Shown here: in pieces, positions 1-9,184 of the stretch
Layout: each line of letters starts with the position of its first letter
How positions within the stretch are numbered: position 1 is the stretch's first letter
NCBI GenBank assembly: GCA_039680175.1
Contig: JBDKTO010000071.1
Span: forward strand, 1 to 53,651
DNA: 53,651 nucleotides
Direction of reading: 5' to 3'
Origin: Veillonellales bacterium
GTDB taxonomy: Bacteria; Bacillota; Negativicutes; JAAYSF01
Made by a program: the position numbers and the translations under genes
Notes under the pieces: model-generated
Told to the model about the DNA's origin: nothing
Database searches by the model: none
What the model saw: the letters and a program-made list of their open reading frames with translations, nothing else

Positions 1-936
1 CTGCCGCCGGTGATCTGGCTCCACGGTCATGAGTGCACCGGGTGCGACGAAGCTTTTCTTCGTTCCCAGACCCCCTTGGCATCCGACGTTGTCTTGAACA
101 TGATTTCCCTGGAAAGTATGGAAGTTATCGGTGCCGCCGCCGGTGAGACACTGGAGCAGCACACCGCTGACACGATGAAAACGTATGCCGGCCAGTACCT
201 GCTAATGGTGGAAGGAGCTGTGCCGCTGGCGGATAACGGTATTTCCTGTATGGTAGGCGGCAGACCCTTTGTCGAAGTGGTAAAAGAAGCGGCCAACGGA
301 GCGGCGGCAGTCATTGAAGTCGGTTCCTGCGCCGCCTGGGGCGGAATCCAGGCGGCAAAGCCAAATCCGACACAATCAGTAGCCGTCAGCGACGTCATCA
401 GCGGCAAACCGATTATTAAAGTACCGGGCTGTCCGCCCATACCGGAAGTACTAACCGGAGTCGTTATGCATTTTGTGTTGTTCGGTCAGCTTCCGCCGCT
501 GGACAGTAAAGGGCGGCCCAAGCAGTTTTTTGGCAATCGCATCCATGATACTTGTTACCGGCGTGCTTTCTTTGATTCCGGAATGTTTGTGGAAAAATTC
601 GATGATGCAGGCAGTAAAGCCGGCTGGTGTTTATACAAAATGGGCTGCCGGGGACCGGAAGCCTATAACTCCTGCGGCAATATGCGCTGGTGGAACGGCT
701 TATCCTATCCCATTCAATCAGGCGCCCCCTGCATAGCTTGCGCTTCCAATGATTTTTGGGATAACGACCCGCTATTCCAGCGGCTGCCCAATATTCCCAT
801 TCCCAACACCGTTGCCACCGCCGATAAAGTCGGTATGGTCGCCGCCGGCGTTGTGACCGCAGGAGTCATTGCCCATGGCGTTGCTTCGGCGATTCAGCAT
901 AAAAGATATAAAGACAAAGAAGAACATAGAGAGTAA
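1..936 (+). CDS. hyaA: [NiFe] uptake hydrogenase small subunit (5' partial)
   Basis: Electron-transfer subunit of a membrane-bound [NiFe] hydrogenase, carrying the Fe-S relay from the active site to the quinone side. The reading frame is open to base 1 and already starts inside the protein, so the N-terminus and any Tat signal lie outside the window. Visible ligands include the proximal-cluster CTGC (residues 12-15 of the visible part), GSCAAWGG, PGCPP, then HDTCYRR, YKMGCRGP and CIACASNDFWD for the distal and medial clusters. The C-terminus has a hydrophobic Ala/Val/Gly-rich helix followed by a basic tail, which is the usual membrane anchor. The gene lies 17 bp before the large subunit gene, in one operon with it and the cytochrome. 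Confidence 0.95.
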   Translation: MPPVIWLHGHECTGCDEAFLRSQTPLASDVVLNMISLESMEVIGAAAGETLEQHTADTMKTYAGQYLLMVEGAVPLADNGISCMVGGRPFVEVVKEAANGAAAVIEVGSCAAWGGIQAAKPNPTQSVAVSDVISGKPIIKVPGCPPIPEVLTGVVMHFVLFGQLPPLDSKGRPKQFFGNRIHDTCYRRAFFDSGMFVEKFDDAGSKAGWCLYKMGCRGPEAYNSCGNMRWWNGLSYPIQSGAPCIACASNDFWDNDPLFQRLPNIPIPNTVATADKVGMVAAGVVTAGVIAHGVASAIQHKRYKDKEEHRE

Positions 937-953
937 GAAGGGGAGACGCCAAT

Positions 954-2849
954 ATGAAACGTATCGTTGTTGATCCCGTCAGCCGGATCGAGGGACATTT
1001 GCGTGTGGAAATAAAAGTCGATGAGGCTAGCGGTAAAGTTCAGGATGCATTATCCAGCGGAACGGCCTGGCGTGGGATTGAACTGATTTGCAAAGGCAGG
1101 GATCCCCGGGATGTCTGGGCATATGCCCAGCGGATTTGCGGAGTGTGTACGACAGTGCACGCCTTAGGCGCCTTGCGGGCCGTGGAAGACGCTTTGGGGA
1201 TTGAAATTCCGAAAAACGCCAACTACATCCGGAATATTATTTTCGCTTCGCAAACCGTACAGGATCATCTGATTCATTTTTATCATTTGCATGGCTTGGA
1301 CTGGGTCAGTCCGGTGGAAGCGCTTAAAGCGGATCCGGCAGCTGCCGCCGCACTCCAGAACACGGTTTTGGATAAATATTCCCTGCCCCTCGCAGGGCCT
1401 ATTGAAATCAGCACCGACGCCTATCCGAAAGAATTTCCCAAAGCGACCACTGCCTATTATAAAGAAATACAAGCCAAAATCAAAAAAATTGTGGACAGCG
1501 GGCAGCTGGGCATTTTTGCCGCGCATTACTGGGATCATCCCGACTATGCTCTCCTGCCGCCGGCAGTTCATTTGATGGCGATAGCCCATTACCTGAACAT
1601 GCTGGATAAACAGCGGGAACTCGTTGTTTCCCATGTCGTCTTCGGCGGGAAAAATCCTCATCCCCACTATATTGTCGGCGGTATGCCCTGCTCTATTTCC
1701 CTGAACGACATGAATGCGCCGGTAAATGCCGAACGGCTTGCCGCAGTGGATACTTCGATCAATCTGGGCATAAGCGCTGTGAATTATTTCTATCTGCCCG
1801 ACTTGCTGGCCATTGGTGAAGCCTATGTGAAAGCCGGCTATATTGACGGCGGCGGCTTAGCCAAAGAAAGAGTATTAGGTTTCGGCGACTTACCCGATGA
1901 AACCTATTCGGGAACCAGTAACGGCAGCTATCATAAAAACCTGCTGCTTCGCTCTGACGGCGTAGTGGAGAACTTCGGACAGGGGGTTGCCAACGCAGTA
2001 TTTTATCCCTTCAATCCGCAGGATCTGGCGGATCCCGACGTATTGTCGGAAGGAGTAGAACATTCCTGGTATGAATATCCCGAAGCAGGCCAAGATTTAC
2101 ATCCGTGGAGCGGTATTACCAAACCCCGCTATACCGGCCCGAAAGAAGGAACGAAAACCAGCTGGAAATTCTTAAATGAAGACGGCAAATATTCCTGGCT
2201 GAAAACGCCGAAGTGGAGAGGAAAAACGGCAGAAGTCGGTCCGCTGGCCAGATATATCATCGTCTATACGAAAGTGAAGCAGGGCGTGATTCAGCCTACC
2301 TGGGTGGAAAAAATGATGGTGGATCAGATTGAGGCGGTATCGAAACTGTTAAATGTACCGGCAGAGAAATGGCTGACCTCCACAGTCGGGCGAACCGCCG
2401 TACGCGGGCTCGAAGCTCAACTATTTGCCTATGTGAATAAGTACTTTTATGCGAAACTAATCCAAAACATCCGTTCCGGCGATACAACCGTGGCCAATAT
2501 GGATAAGTGGGAGCCTTCGACTTGGCCGAAAGAAGCGAAAGGAGTCGGATTGCATGAAGCTCCCCGCGGCGCACTGAGCCACTGGGTTGTCATTAAGGAC
2601 GGCAAAGTCGCCAACTATCAGGCCATAGTGCCCTCGACCTGGAATGCCTGCCCCAGAGACAGCAAGGCGGGTTACGGGGCTTATGAAGCCAGCATGATCG
2701 ATACAAAAGTCAAAATTCCGGAAAAACCGCTGGAAATATTAAAAGTGATCCATTCCTTTGATCCTTGTCTGGCCTGTGCCACGCATTTATTCAATGCGGA
2801 GGGCAAAGAAATTACGGTGATTCATTCTGATTCCTATACACGGGATTAA
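954..2849 (+). CDS. hyaB: [NiFe] uptake hydrogenase large subunit
   Basis: Catalytic subunit holding the Ni-Fe(CN)2CO centre that oxidises H2. It opens with the typical MKRIVVDPVSRIEGHLR, has the N-terminal nickel motif RICGVC (C62, C65) and the C-terminal motif DPCLACATH. About 20 residues follow that His and would be removed by a maturation endopeptidase. That protease gene is not next to the operon in this window. The length of 631 aa is slightly above the 570-600 aa usual for group 1 enzymes. A GGGGAG ribosome binding site precedes the ATG. It is followed by the cytochrome b gene, so electrons probably go to the quinone pool. Confidence 0.96.
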   Translation: MKRIVVDPVSRIEGHLRVEIKVDEASGKVQDALSSGTAWRGIELICKGRDPRDVWAYAQRICGVCTTVHALGALRAVEDALGIEIPKNANYIRNIIFASQTVQDHLIHFYHLHGLDWVSPVEALKADPAAAAALQNTVLDKYSLPLAGPIEISTDAYPKEFPKATTAYYKEIQAKIKKIVDSGQLGIFAAHYWDHPDYALLPPAVHLMAIAHYLNMLDKQRELVVSHVVFGGKNPHPHYIVGGMPCSISLNDMNAPVNAERLAAVDTSINLGISAVNYFYLPDLLAIGEAYVKAGYIDGGGLAKERVLGFGDLPDETYSGTSNGSYHKNLLLRSDGVVENFGQGVANAVFYPFNPQDLADPDVLSEGVEHSWYEYPEAGQDLHPWSGITKPRYTGPKEGTKTSWKFLNEDGKYSWLKTPKWRGKTAEVGPLARYIIVYTKVKQGVIQPTWVEKMMVDQIEAVSKLLNVPAEKWLTSTVGRTAVRGLEAQLFAYVNKYFYAKLIQNIRSGDTTVANMDKWEPSTWPKEAKGVGLHEAPRGALSHWVVIKDGKVANYQAIVPSTWNACPRDSKAGYGAYEASMIDTKVKIPEKPLEILKVIHSFDPCLACATHLFNAEGKEITVIHSDSYTRD

Positions 2850-2885
2850 CCCCCGGTATAAGGGACAAGGGGAGGGAGAAAACTG

Positions 2886-3584
2886 ATGGACGACAATGTG
2901 ATGAAACCCTTTTATGTATTTAGTCCATTTCTTCGAGTCTTTCACTGGATTATGGTTGTTTCCATCCTGATTTTATTTGGTACCGGCCTGTATATCGGGA
3001 ACCCGGGCTATATCGGGTCATTGGGGATAGAACCAACCTTTGCGGTGGATAACATATTTTCCATGGAAAATATTCGCTATATTCATTTTGCGACAGCGTT
3101 TATCTTTATGTCCACGTTTATTTTCCGCTGGTATGGCGCATTTGTAAATAAAGGCGACCGCTTGTTTCCCAAACCCTGGACCTTTGATTATTGGCTGGGA
3201 ACGCTGGATGTGGCCTTACATTATATGTTTATTACGCCTGAACATCGGCCCTATCTGAGGAACCATATGGCCAGGGCCGGGTATGCTTCCGTCTATGTGC
3301 TGATCTTCATCGAAGCAGTCACCGGCTTGGCCATGTACTATATGATTGAACCTAACAGTATACTTGCCATCGTTTTCGGGCAGTTCAATTATTGGTTGAT
3401 CAACGAATACGTTGTTCATCTGCTGCACCATTATGTGGCTTGGGGTATTATTCTGTTCGCCATTACCCATATTTATATGGCGGTACGGGCCGATTTAACG
3501 GAAAACGGCGGAGAAATCTCCAGCATGTTTTCCGGCATTAAATATTTGCATGTCGATCCGGATGATATAGGAGATATTGATTAA
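2886..3584 (+). CDS. hyaC: Ni/Fe-hydrogenase b-type cytochrome subunit
   Basis: Membrane di-heme cytochrome b that anchors the hydrogenase and passes electrons to quinone. The 232-aa protein has four main hydrophobic segments (about residues 20-40, 60-80, 130-155 and 185-205). Conserved His residues sit in FHWIM, IHFATAF and LLHHYVAW/AITHIY, as expected for heme ligation in the HyaC/HupC family. The ATG is preceded by GGGGAGGGAG. It ends the visible operon; the next gene is convergent and no clear terminator hairpin is visible in the 97 bp between them. Confidence 0.92.
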   Translation: MDDNVMKPFYVFSPFLRVFHWIMVVSILILFGTGLYIGNPGYIGSLGIEPTFAVDNIFSMENIRYIHFATAFIFMSTFIFRWYGAFVNKGDRLFPKPWTFDYWLGTLDVALHYMFITPEHRPYLRNHMARAGYASVYVLIFIEAVTGLAMYYMIEPNSILAIVFGQFNYWLINEYVVHLLHHYVAWGIILFAITHIYMAVRADLTENGGEISSMFSGIKYLHVDPDDIGDID

Positions 3585-3681
3585 GAAGTCGTCTGCCGCG
3601 AACATAAGATTACATTCGTCACTGTCTTCCCCAATTAGATTTGATATATGTGTCTCAATCGAGGGGCTGACTGACTATAAT

Positions 3682-3978
3682 TCACGGCTTATGAGGTGCA
3701 ATTAACTTTATCCAGTCTATAAACGCATCCACAAATTTTTGTAAAAATTCGCGTGTTTTTTCATTAATAATCGGATTTTTATCATCGAAAAGTGACCATG
3801 ACTGGGGTGATTTCCCATCATCATCAAAATCCTGATTGTACATTGGAAGATCACCAATTTTGATTTCTTCCATTTCGAAAGGTGCAGGTACCATAGATTG
3901 TAATGTGAGATACATTTTTCTGCTAAACGAATCTTTGCGCAGACTGCCGATAAGAACGCCAATTTTTGTAACAGCCAT
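3682..3978 (-). pseudogene. NADPH-dependent FMN reductase with internal deletion
   Basis: The first 55-60 residues match the start of the flavodoxin-like NAD(P)H:FMN reductase/chromate reductase family: KIGVLIGSLRKDSFSRK is the phosphate-binding loop, followed by LPMYNQDFDDDGKSP. The last ~35 residues (NEKTREFLQKFVDAFIDWI) match the family C-terminus. The middle third, which holds the TPEYN motif and the flavin-contacting loops, is missing, giving 98 aa instead of about 180. The deletion is in frame, so an ORF remains and it keeps a good RBS (AAGGAGGATTC). It is most likely non-functional. The family assignment is firm; the deletion is inferred from remembered family architecture. Confidence 0.7.
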
Positions 3979-4033
3979 ATGAATCCTCCTTATTCATAAA
4001 TAATTTTTTACTTCAATAAAAAACTGATTTCCT

Positions 4034-6895
4034 TTATTGTTTTGCCTTACTGCAATAATCGACTAGATAGGCAATTGACTGGTAACTGATACCACTATGA
4101 TCCGCCAAACCGATTTCGCACGTTCGGCTGTTGGAGAATCCCCAGGTACAGTCGTTAGGAAGAGCTTCTTTTAAATGCTCCAGAGCAGAATCATTCAGTT
4201 CGGGAACTTCAAAACCTTTGTCGCCGGCAAAACCGCAGCAATGCACTTTATCCGGGATAATCACCTTTGCGGCGCAGAGTTCACCAATGGTACGGAACTT
4301 TCCGGCTAATCCCATTTTGGTGGCACTGCAGGTTACATGAATGGCTATGGGCTCCGGTAGTTTTGTAAATTCCAGTACCTCCAGCAGGTAGTCATGAATA
4401 AATTCTACTGTGTCCAGTATCTTCAGACGCTTAGCCATAACCTTTTTCATCCGATATACGCAAGGACTTGTGTCGCATAGAACGGGATATTTACCGTCCT
4501 GAGTGCAGGTAAGCAGTACCTTTTCCAATTCACCGCTTAGTTTGTCGGCTTGCTCAAAGAATCCCTTGCTTTCAAAAGGCATACCGCAGCATAACTTGTT
4601 CATGTCTGGCGGAAAAATTACTTCAAAATTTGCTTTAGCAAGCAGCGACAGCATGACTTCGCTTAATTGACGCTGATCCCGGTCGTTTAACGCCGGGCCC
4701 ATTGTCCGGCTTAAGCAGCTGGGAAAGTAGACAATTTTTTGCCGACACTTCCGGTTCGACGGGGTCTGCCCTGGAGTCGCACCACCTCGCGGCAGCCATG
4801 GATTCCATTTTGGTATTCGGTCGCCGCTGAGCTTTCGGATACCCTGAGATAGACCGCCCATGGCGCAGCTTCCAATTATCCGGTGGGCAAGGTGAACTCC
4901 GGCCAAGCCCAGTTTGGCAAAGGTAGTGATTCCGGCAAAATGTTTTCGTGCGAACTTGGCTGCTTTGCGCTGCTTTTTAGTTGTCCGACAGGAACGGAGC
5001 TTTTTGGTATGTGTACCGGTATTAATAGAAAGCGGGCAGTTGATTTCGCACAGGCCGTCGGCAGCGCAAGTTTTTTCACCAAAATATTCATAATCCTGTT
5101 TCAAGCGGGTGAGCCGTTCTTCGTCTTCGCCTGTCGCTGTTAGCCGGTTGATTTCCCGTTGGACAACAATACGCTGCCGGGGGGTCGCTGTTAAATTTTT
5201 GGAGGGGCAAAGGACTTCGCAGTAGCCGCATTCGATGCATTTATCCACTACATCGTCGGTGGCCGGCATTGCTTTCAGATTCTCCACATACAGAAGAGAA
5301 TTTTCCGTTAAAATGACCTCCGGATTCAAAATGCGATTCGGATCAAAGGCTGTTTTGAGCCGCTGCATCAGGCCATAGGCTTTTTTCCCCCACTCCATTT
5401 CAACGAAGGGGGCCATATTCCTGCCCGTGCCATGTTCCGCTTTTAATGACCCATGAAAACGGTGGACCACCATATCGCAGACATCATTAATGAGCTTTTG
5501 GTAACGGTTTCTTTCCTGAGCGGAACTAAAATCCTGGTTAAAGACGAAATGTACATTTCCGTCCAGTGCATGTCCGTAAATGATACCGTCCTCATAGTTG
5601 TTTTGGTTCATAATCAGCCGCAGGGCTTCAACGGCATCCGCCAGTTGATCTCTGGGGAACGCCACATCCTCAATTATAACCGATGTACCAACGGGCCGTA
5701 TTCCCCCTACGGCTGGGAAAACGCCGGCCCGGATATTCCAGAGCTTTTCGTATTCCGCTTTGACATCGGTAAAGGTGATGGGCAGCAAAGATGGTATCTC
5801 AGTCAGCCGCTGTTCTACAGCCGCTATATTGTTTTTTAAGGCGGCAGCAGTTTCGGCACGGGTTTCAACAAGCAGTGCCGCCGCTGATTCAGCCAGCGAT
5901 TTTAAGTATTCCGGCATGCCCGGCCGGTCTTCAACCGATCGCAGGGAAACCCGGTCAATGAGTTCAGCAGCCGCTACCAGAGGCTTATCCAGCTTCATTA
6001 CAGCTAAACACGCTGTCTTGATATCCGGAAAGATCATTAATGAGGAAGCTTTATAGGTGTGATCCAAAATGGTGCGATAAGTAATCTCGCTGATGAAGCC
6101 CAAAGTGCCCTCCGAGCCGATGAGCAAATGGCTGAGAATAGCAAAGGGATCGGTAAAATCGACAAACGCATTGAGGCTGTAACCGGTTGTGTTCTTGATT
6201 TTATATTTTTGGATTATTTGATTTTTCAAACCCGGGTCAGTCTGAATTTCATCACGGATGTCGGTTACTGTTTTCAGCAATTGCCTGCGGGATGACGCAA
6301 AGGCCTGGCGGGATGCTGTATTACCGGTATCCAGCAGCGTTCCGTCGGCGAAAATGATTTTCATTGATTCGACGGTTTTATAACTGTTGTCTGCCGTACC
6401 GCAGCACATGCCGCTGGCGTTGTTTGCCGCAATTCCCCCGACCATAGCGTGGCGGATGGAGGCCGGATCGGGACCGATTTTGCGGGAATACGGTTTTAGG
6501 TATTCGTTTGCTTCGGAACCGATGATTCCCGGTTCCAGTGTTATGGACATTCCGTCAGGAGCAATGTGGTACCCATTCCAACCACCGGCCAATACCAGTA
6601 AAACCGAATCGGTTAATGCCTGACCGGACAGACTTGTACCTGCCGCCCGAAAGGTTACCGGGATTTTCCGTCTATCCGCTGCTTGCAGAATAGCGGCTAT
6701 TTCGTCTGTTGATCGCACTTTTATTACCAGTTTCGGATTGATCCGGTATAAACTGGCGTCTGTTCCGTAAGCAAGACAGCGTATAGGATCGGCAAAAATT
6801 CGGTTGTAAGGAACTTTTGTTTTCACTTCCCGGCAGAATTCCTGATATTGTTCCGGTAATCTGTCCCAATCTTTTTGGCATATTCCTGAGTTCAT
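4034..6895 (-). CDS. FAD-linked oxidase / Fe-S fusion dehydrogenase (D-lactate or glycolate type)
   Basis: A 953-aa fusion of a GlcD-like flavoprotein with a GlpC/LutA-like iron-sulfur half. Residues ~45-275 form the PCMH-type FAD domain, including VTFRAAGTSLSGQA and IGSEGTLGFISE. Residues ~280-520 form the FAD-oxidase C-terminal domain with the EHGTGRN motif. Two ferredoxin motifs follow (CIECGYCEVLCP and CAADGLCEINCP), then two cysteine-rich CCG motifs (CCGMPFESKGF and CCGFAGDKGF). Such enzymes oxidise D-lactate, glycolate or other 2-hydroxy acids at the membrane. The substrate cannot be read from sequence. The ATG follows AGGGAGG. It appears to be a single-gene unit. Confidence 0.88.
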   Translation of the reverse strand: MNSGICQKDWDRLPEQYQEFCREVKTKVPYNRIFADPIRCLAYGTDASLYRINPKLVIKVRSTDEIAAILQAADRRKIPVTFRAAGTSLSGQALTDSVLLVLAGGWNGYHIAPDGMSITLEPGIIGSEANEYLKPYSRKIGPDPASIRHAMVGGIAANNASGMCCGTADNSYKTVESMKIIFADGTLLDTGNTASRQAFASSRRQLLKTVTDIRDEIQTDPGLKNQIIQKYKIKNTTGYSLNAFVDFTDPFAILSHLLIGSEGTLGFISEITYRTILDHTYKASSLMIFPDIKTACLAVMKLDKPLVAAAELIDRVSLRSVEDRPGMPEYLKSLAESAAALLVETRAETAAALKNNIAAVEQRLTEIPSLLPITFTDVKAEYEKLWNIRAGVFPAVGGIRPVGTSVIIEDVAFPRDQLADAVEALRLIMNQNNYEDGIIYGHALDGNVHFVFNQDFSSAQERNRYQKLINDVCDMVVHRFHGSLKAEHGTGRNMAPFVEMEWGKKAYGLMQRLKTAFDPNRILNPEVILTENSLLYVENLKAMPATDDVVDKCIECGYCEVLCPSKNLTATPRQRIVVQREINRLTATGEDEERLTRLKQDYEYFGEKTCAADGLCEINCPLSINTGTHTKKLRSCRTTKKQRKAAKFARKHFAGITTFAKLGLAGVHLAHRIIGSCAMGGLSQGIRKLSGDRIPKWNPWLPRGGATPGQTPSNRKCRQKIVYFPSCLSRTMGPALNDRDQRQLSEVMLSLLAKANFEVIFPPDMNKLCCGMPFESKGFFEQADKLSGELEKVLLTCTQDGKYPVLCDTSPCVYRMKKVMAKRLKILDTVEFIHDYLLEVLEFTKLPEPIAIHVTCSATKMGLAGKFRTIGELCAAKVIIPDKVHCCGFAGDKGFEVPELNDSALEHLKEALPNDCTWGFSNSRTCEIGLADHSGISYQSIAYLVDYCSKAKQ

Positions 6896-7044
6896 AATAA
6901 TCCTCCCTGCTCCGGTATAAATTAGCCGGGCATACTCCGTTATTTCCTATTATAGAATAATAATTATCCACTGGTACCGATTATCCTCTTTTTAAACTAA
7001 ATATAATTAAAAAAAATAGAAAAAATAATTCAAACCTCACTGAT

Positions 7045-7279
7045 TTGCAGCTATAATCCTGCCGGATATCTACAACTGCATCCACATAACGGCAGCCTCT
7101 TTGATCTGATAAACTAAGAGGTACTTTTTTTCAAGCAGAAGCTTTCGATATTTTCCTACCGTAAACAGTGGATCAATTTGTCCCGTATTTCTTTCTGGAA
7201 ACTGTTCCAGAAATTGGCTTTCTCTCGAAGGCCTCAATAAGCCGCAAGGCCGCTGCCCTTCTCCTGCTAATTGGGTCAT
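7045..7279 (-). pseudogene. RelE/ParE-type toxin remnant, frameshifted
   Basis: One frame reads FPE...KYRKLLLEKKYLLVYQIKEAA, which resembles the core of RelE/ParE toxins, and then hits a stop. Shifting the frame by one base near 7095 continues as YVDAVVDIRQDYS, the characteristic end of this family (V-x-D-x-RQDY). The N-terminal half of a normal ~95-aa toxin is not recognisable and no antitoxin gene is adjacent. I read it as a decayed orphan toxin. The right boundary is taken from the open frame and may include non-homologous sequence. Confidence 0.6.
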
Positions 7280-7303
7280 AGCTGCTGCTAGTGAATTTTT
7301 AGG

Positions 7304-7332
7304 TTGACTTTTCTAATTTGTTTTTATACAAT
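7304..7332 (+). promoter_or_regulatory. Sigma-A promoter of the gcv operon
   Basis: TTGACT at 7304-7309 and TACAAT at 7327-7332 are separated by 17 bp, close to consensus. Transcription would start near 7339, just upstream of the glycine riboswitch. Confidence 0.75.
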
Positions 7333-7365
7333 ACAACTAATTAAATATAATATATCCATGTGAAG

Positions 7366-7525
7366 ATTGCGGGAGAGATCTGATTTCAGGCGCCGAAGGA
7401 GCAAGCTGGCAAAAACTCTCAGGCAAAAGAACCGTAATCGAATGGAACTCTGGAAAGACTGCTTAGACGGCACCCAAGGGGTAACTGGTTATCCGGTATT
7501 CTCTCAGGTAAAGAAGACAGAGGCC
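7366..7525 (+). promoter_or_regulatory. Tandem glycine riboswitch
   Basis: Two consecutive glycine aptamers. The first has GGGAGAGA, then GCGCCGAAGGAGCAA and AACTCTCAGGCAAAA. The second has GGAACTCTGGAAAGA, then GGCACCCAAGGGGTAA and TCTCTCAGGTAAAG. The A-rich linker between them is short (7428-7443). The second aptamer has CCCAAGG where CCGAAGG is usual. The element directly precedes a terminator and the gcv genes, so glycine binding is expected to favour read-through. Confidence 0.93.
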
Positions 7526-7560
7526 AACTTTAATGGTTGGTTTCTGTCTTTTATTTTTTT
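7514..7560 (+). terminator. Riboswitch expression-platform terminator
   Basis: AAGACAG (7514-7520) pairs with CTGTCTT (7544-7550), and the stem continues through AGGCCAAC / GTTGGTTT to give about 15 pairs including G-U, with a 7-nt loop. A run of T follows (7549-7560). The 5' arm overlaps the 3' end of the second aptamer, as expected for a glycine-controlled switch. Confidence 0.85.
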
Positions 7561-7603
7561 GCTTATGAAAGACATATAAGTTCATAAAAGAAAAGCTTTA
7601 AGA

Positions 7604-7658
7604 GCAGACGGATACAAAGACGTATTTTCATGGTTCTATTTGTGTAAGTCTGCCTTTT
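7604..7658 (+). terminator. Second leader hairpin before gcvT
   Basis: GCAGAC (7604-7609) pairs with GTCTGC (7648-7653), with further pairing of ATACAAA to TTTGTGT inside, and the stem is followed by CTTTTAATTT. It lies between the riboswitch terminator and the gcvT RBS. It could be a second attenuator, an RNA-stability element or a processing site; the sequence does not decide. Confidence 0.5.
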
Positions 7659-7686
7659 AATTTAGTCAAAATAAGGGGGAAAAACT

Positions 7687-8790
7687 ATGGGGCAAGGGAA
7701 AAAGACGCCGTTATATGAAGTGCATCAAAAATATGGCGGTCGGATGGTCGAGTTTGGTGGCTGGCTGCTGCCGGTGCAGTATTCGGGCATTAAAGAGGAA
7801 CATCAAGCGGTGAGGACAAAAGCCGGTCTGTTTGATGTATCTCACATGGGAGAGGTGTTGGTGCAAGGACCTGAGGCTTTGCCTTTCTTGCAACGATTAG
7901 TGACGAATGATGTGGCACGGCTAGCTGAAAATCAGGTGCAGTATACGCCAATGTGCTACCGGGAAGGGGGAACGGTGGATGACTTGCTCATTTATAAGTA
8001 TGCAGAAACTGAATATTTGTTAGTGATTAATGCAGCAAATATTGATAAGGATTGGTCCTGGATGCTGGAAAATAGTCAAGATTTTAAGGTGCAGTTGACT
8101 AATAAATCGGATCAAATTGCGCAAATTGCTTTACAGGGGCCTAGAGCACAAGAGATATTAGCAAAATTGACAAATGCACCGCTGGAACAAATAAAATATT
8201 ATTGGTTTATCCCGGAAGCTGAGTTGCTAGGGAAAAAAGTAATAATATCGAGAACCGGCTATACCGGCGAAGACGGGTTTGAAGTTTACTGTGAACCGGA
8301 AGACGCGGCTTATATTTGGGAGCAGCTTATGGAAAAAGGCAAGCCGTTCGGCCTGCTGCCGGCCGGTCTTGGCTGTCGGGATACCCTGCGGTTTGAAGCT
8401 TGTTTTCCTTTATACGGTCATGAACTTTCTATTGATATTACTCCGCTTGAAGCAGGGTTGTCTATTTTCGTTAAAACGGATAAGGAAAATTTTAATGGCA
8501 GGGAGGTATTGGCAAAGCAGAAATCTGAGGGAGTATCCAAGAAAGTTGTTGGGATAGAAATGATAGGCCGAGGAGTTGCACGGGCTCAATATCCTGTCTT
8601 TGTAGAAGAAAAACAGGTGGGCATAATAACAACCGGTTCCTATGCACCAACGCTTGATAAAAATATGGGGTTGGCTTTACTCTCGACGGAGCAGTCCGCT
8701 ATCGGCCAGATGGTAGATGTCGAGATCCGGGGCAAAATGATATCAGCTAGAATCGTGGCAAAGCCATTTTATAAAAGAAAGGGGAAATAA
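7687..8790 (+). CDS. gcvT: Glycine cleavage system T protein (aminomethyltransferase)
   Basis: Transfers the methylene carbon from the aminomethyl-lipoyl arm of GcvH to tetrahydrofolate and releases ammonia. The 367-aa length is normal. The N-terminal half has GGWLLPVQYSGIKEEHQAVR and FDVSHMGE, and RTGYTGEDGFE and LGCRDTLRFEA are classic family blocks. The ATG follows an AAGGGGGAAAA ribosome binding site. It is the first gene of the riboswitch-controlled operon and is separated from gcvH by 2 bp. Confidence 0.97.
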   Translation: MGQGKKTPLYEVHQKYGGRMVEFGGWLLPVQYSGIKEEHQAVRTKAGLFDVSHMGEVLVQGPEALPFLQRLVTNDVARLAENQVQYTPMCYREGGTVDDLLIYKYAETEYLLVINAANIDKDWSWMLENSQDFKVQLTNKSDQIAQIALQGPRAQEILAKLTNAPLEQIKYYWFIPEAELLGKKVIISRTGYTGEDGFEVYCEPEDAAYIWEQLMEKGKPFGLLPAGLGCRDTLRFEACFPLYGHELSIDITPLEAGLSIFVKTDKENFNGREVLAKQKSEGVSKKVVGIEMIGRGVARAQYPVFVEEKQVGIITTGSYAPTLDKNMGLALLSTEQSAIGQMVDVEIRGKMISARIVAKPFYKRKGK

Positions 8791-8792
8791 AG

Positions 8793-9182
8793 ATGAATAT
8801 TCCAAAAGAACTTAAATATTCAAATGATCATGAATGGGTGAGGCTGGAAGGCGATACAGCCGTTGTCGGCATATCTGATTATGCCCAGTCGCAGCTGGGG
8901 GATGCAGTGTTTGTTGAATTGCCGGAGGAGGACATAGAGGTATCTGCGAAACAAGGTTTTGCAGTGATTGAATCCGTTAAGGCCGTGTCGGATATTTATG
9001 CGCCTGTCGCCGGAAAGGTAATTAAAGTCAACGAGGCTCTTGCCGACGCACCGGAATTGATTAACCAGGATCCGTATGGTGAAGGCTGGATTGCCGTCAT
9101 TCAAATGACGGATAAAAAAGAACTTGATGAGCTTTTGGACAGTACCGCTTATGAAAAGCTGATAGCCGAGGGAGGAGAGTAG
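8793..9182 (+). CDS. gcvH: Glycine cleavage system H protein
   Basis: Small lipoylated carrier that shuttles the aminomethyl group between the P, T and L proteins. The 129-aa protein is full length. The lipoyl-lysine is K63 in the conserved ESVKAVSDIYAPVAG. It is tightly packed between gcvT and gcvPA (2 bp gaps), so translation is probably coupled. It is the likely acceptor for the octanoyl and lipoyl groups made by the radical SAM and lipM genes of the same operon. Confidence 0.97.
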   Translation: MNIPKELKYSNDHEWVRLEGDTAVVGISDYAQSQLGDAVFVELPEEDIEVSAKQGFAVIESVKAVSDIYAPVAGKVIKVNEALADAPELINQDPYGEGWIAVIQMTDKKELDELLDSTAYEKLIAEGGE

Positions 9183-9184
9183 TC

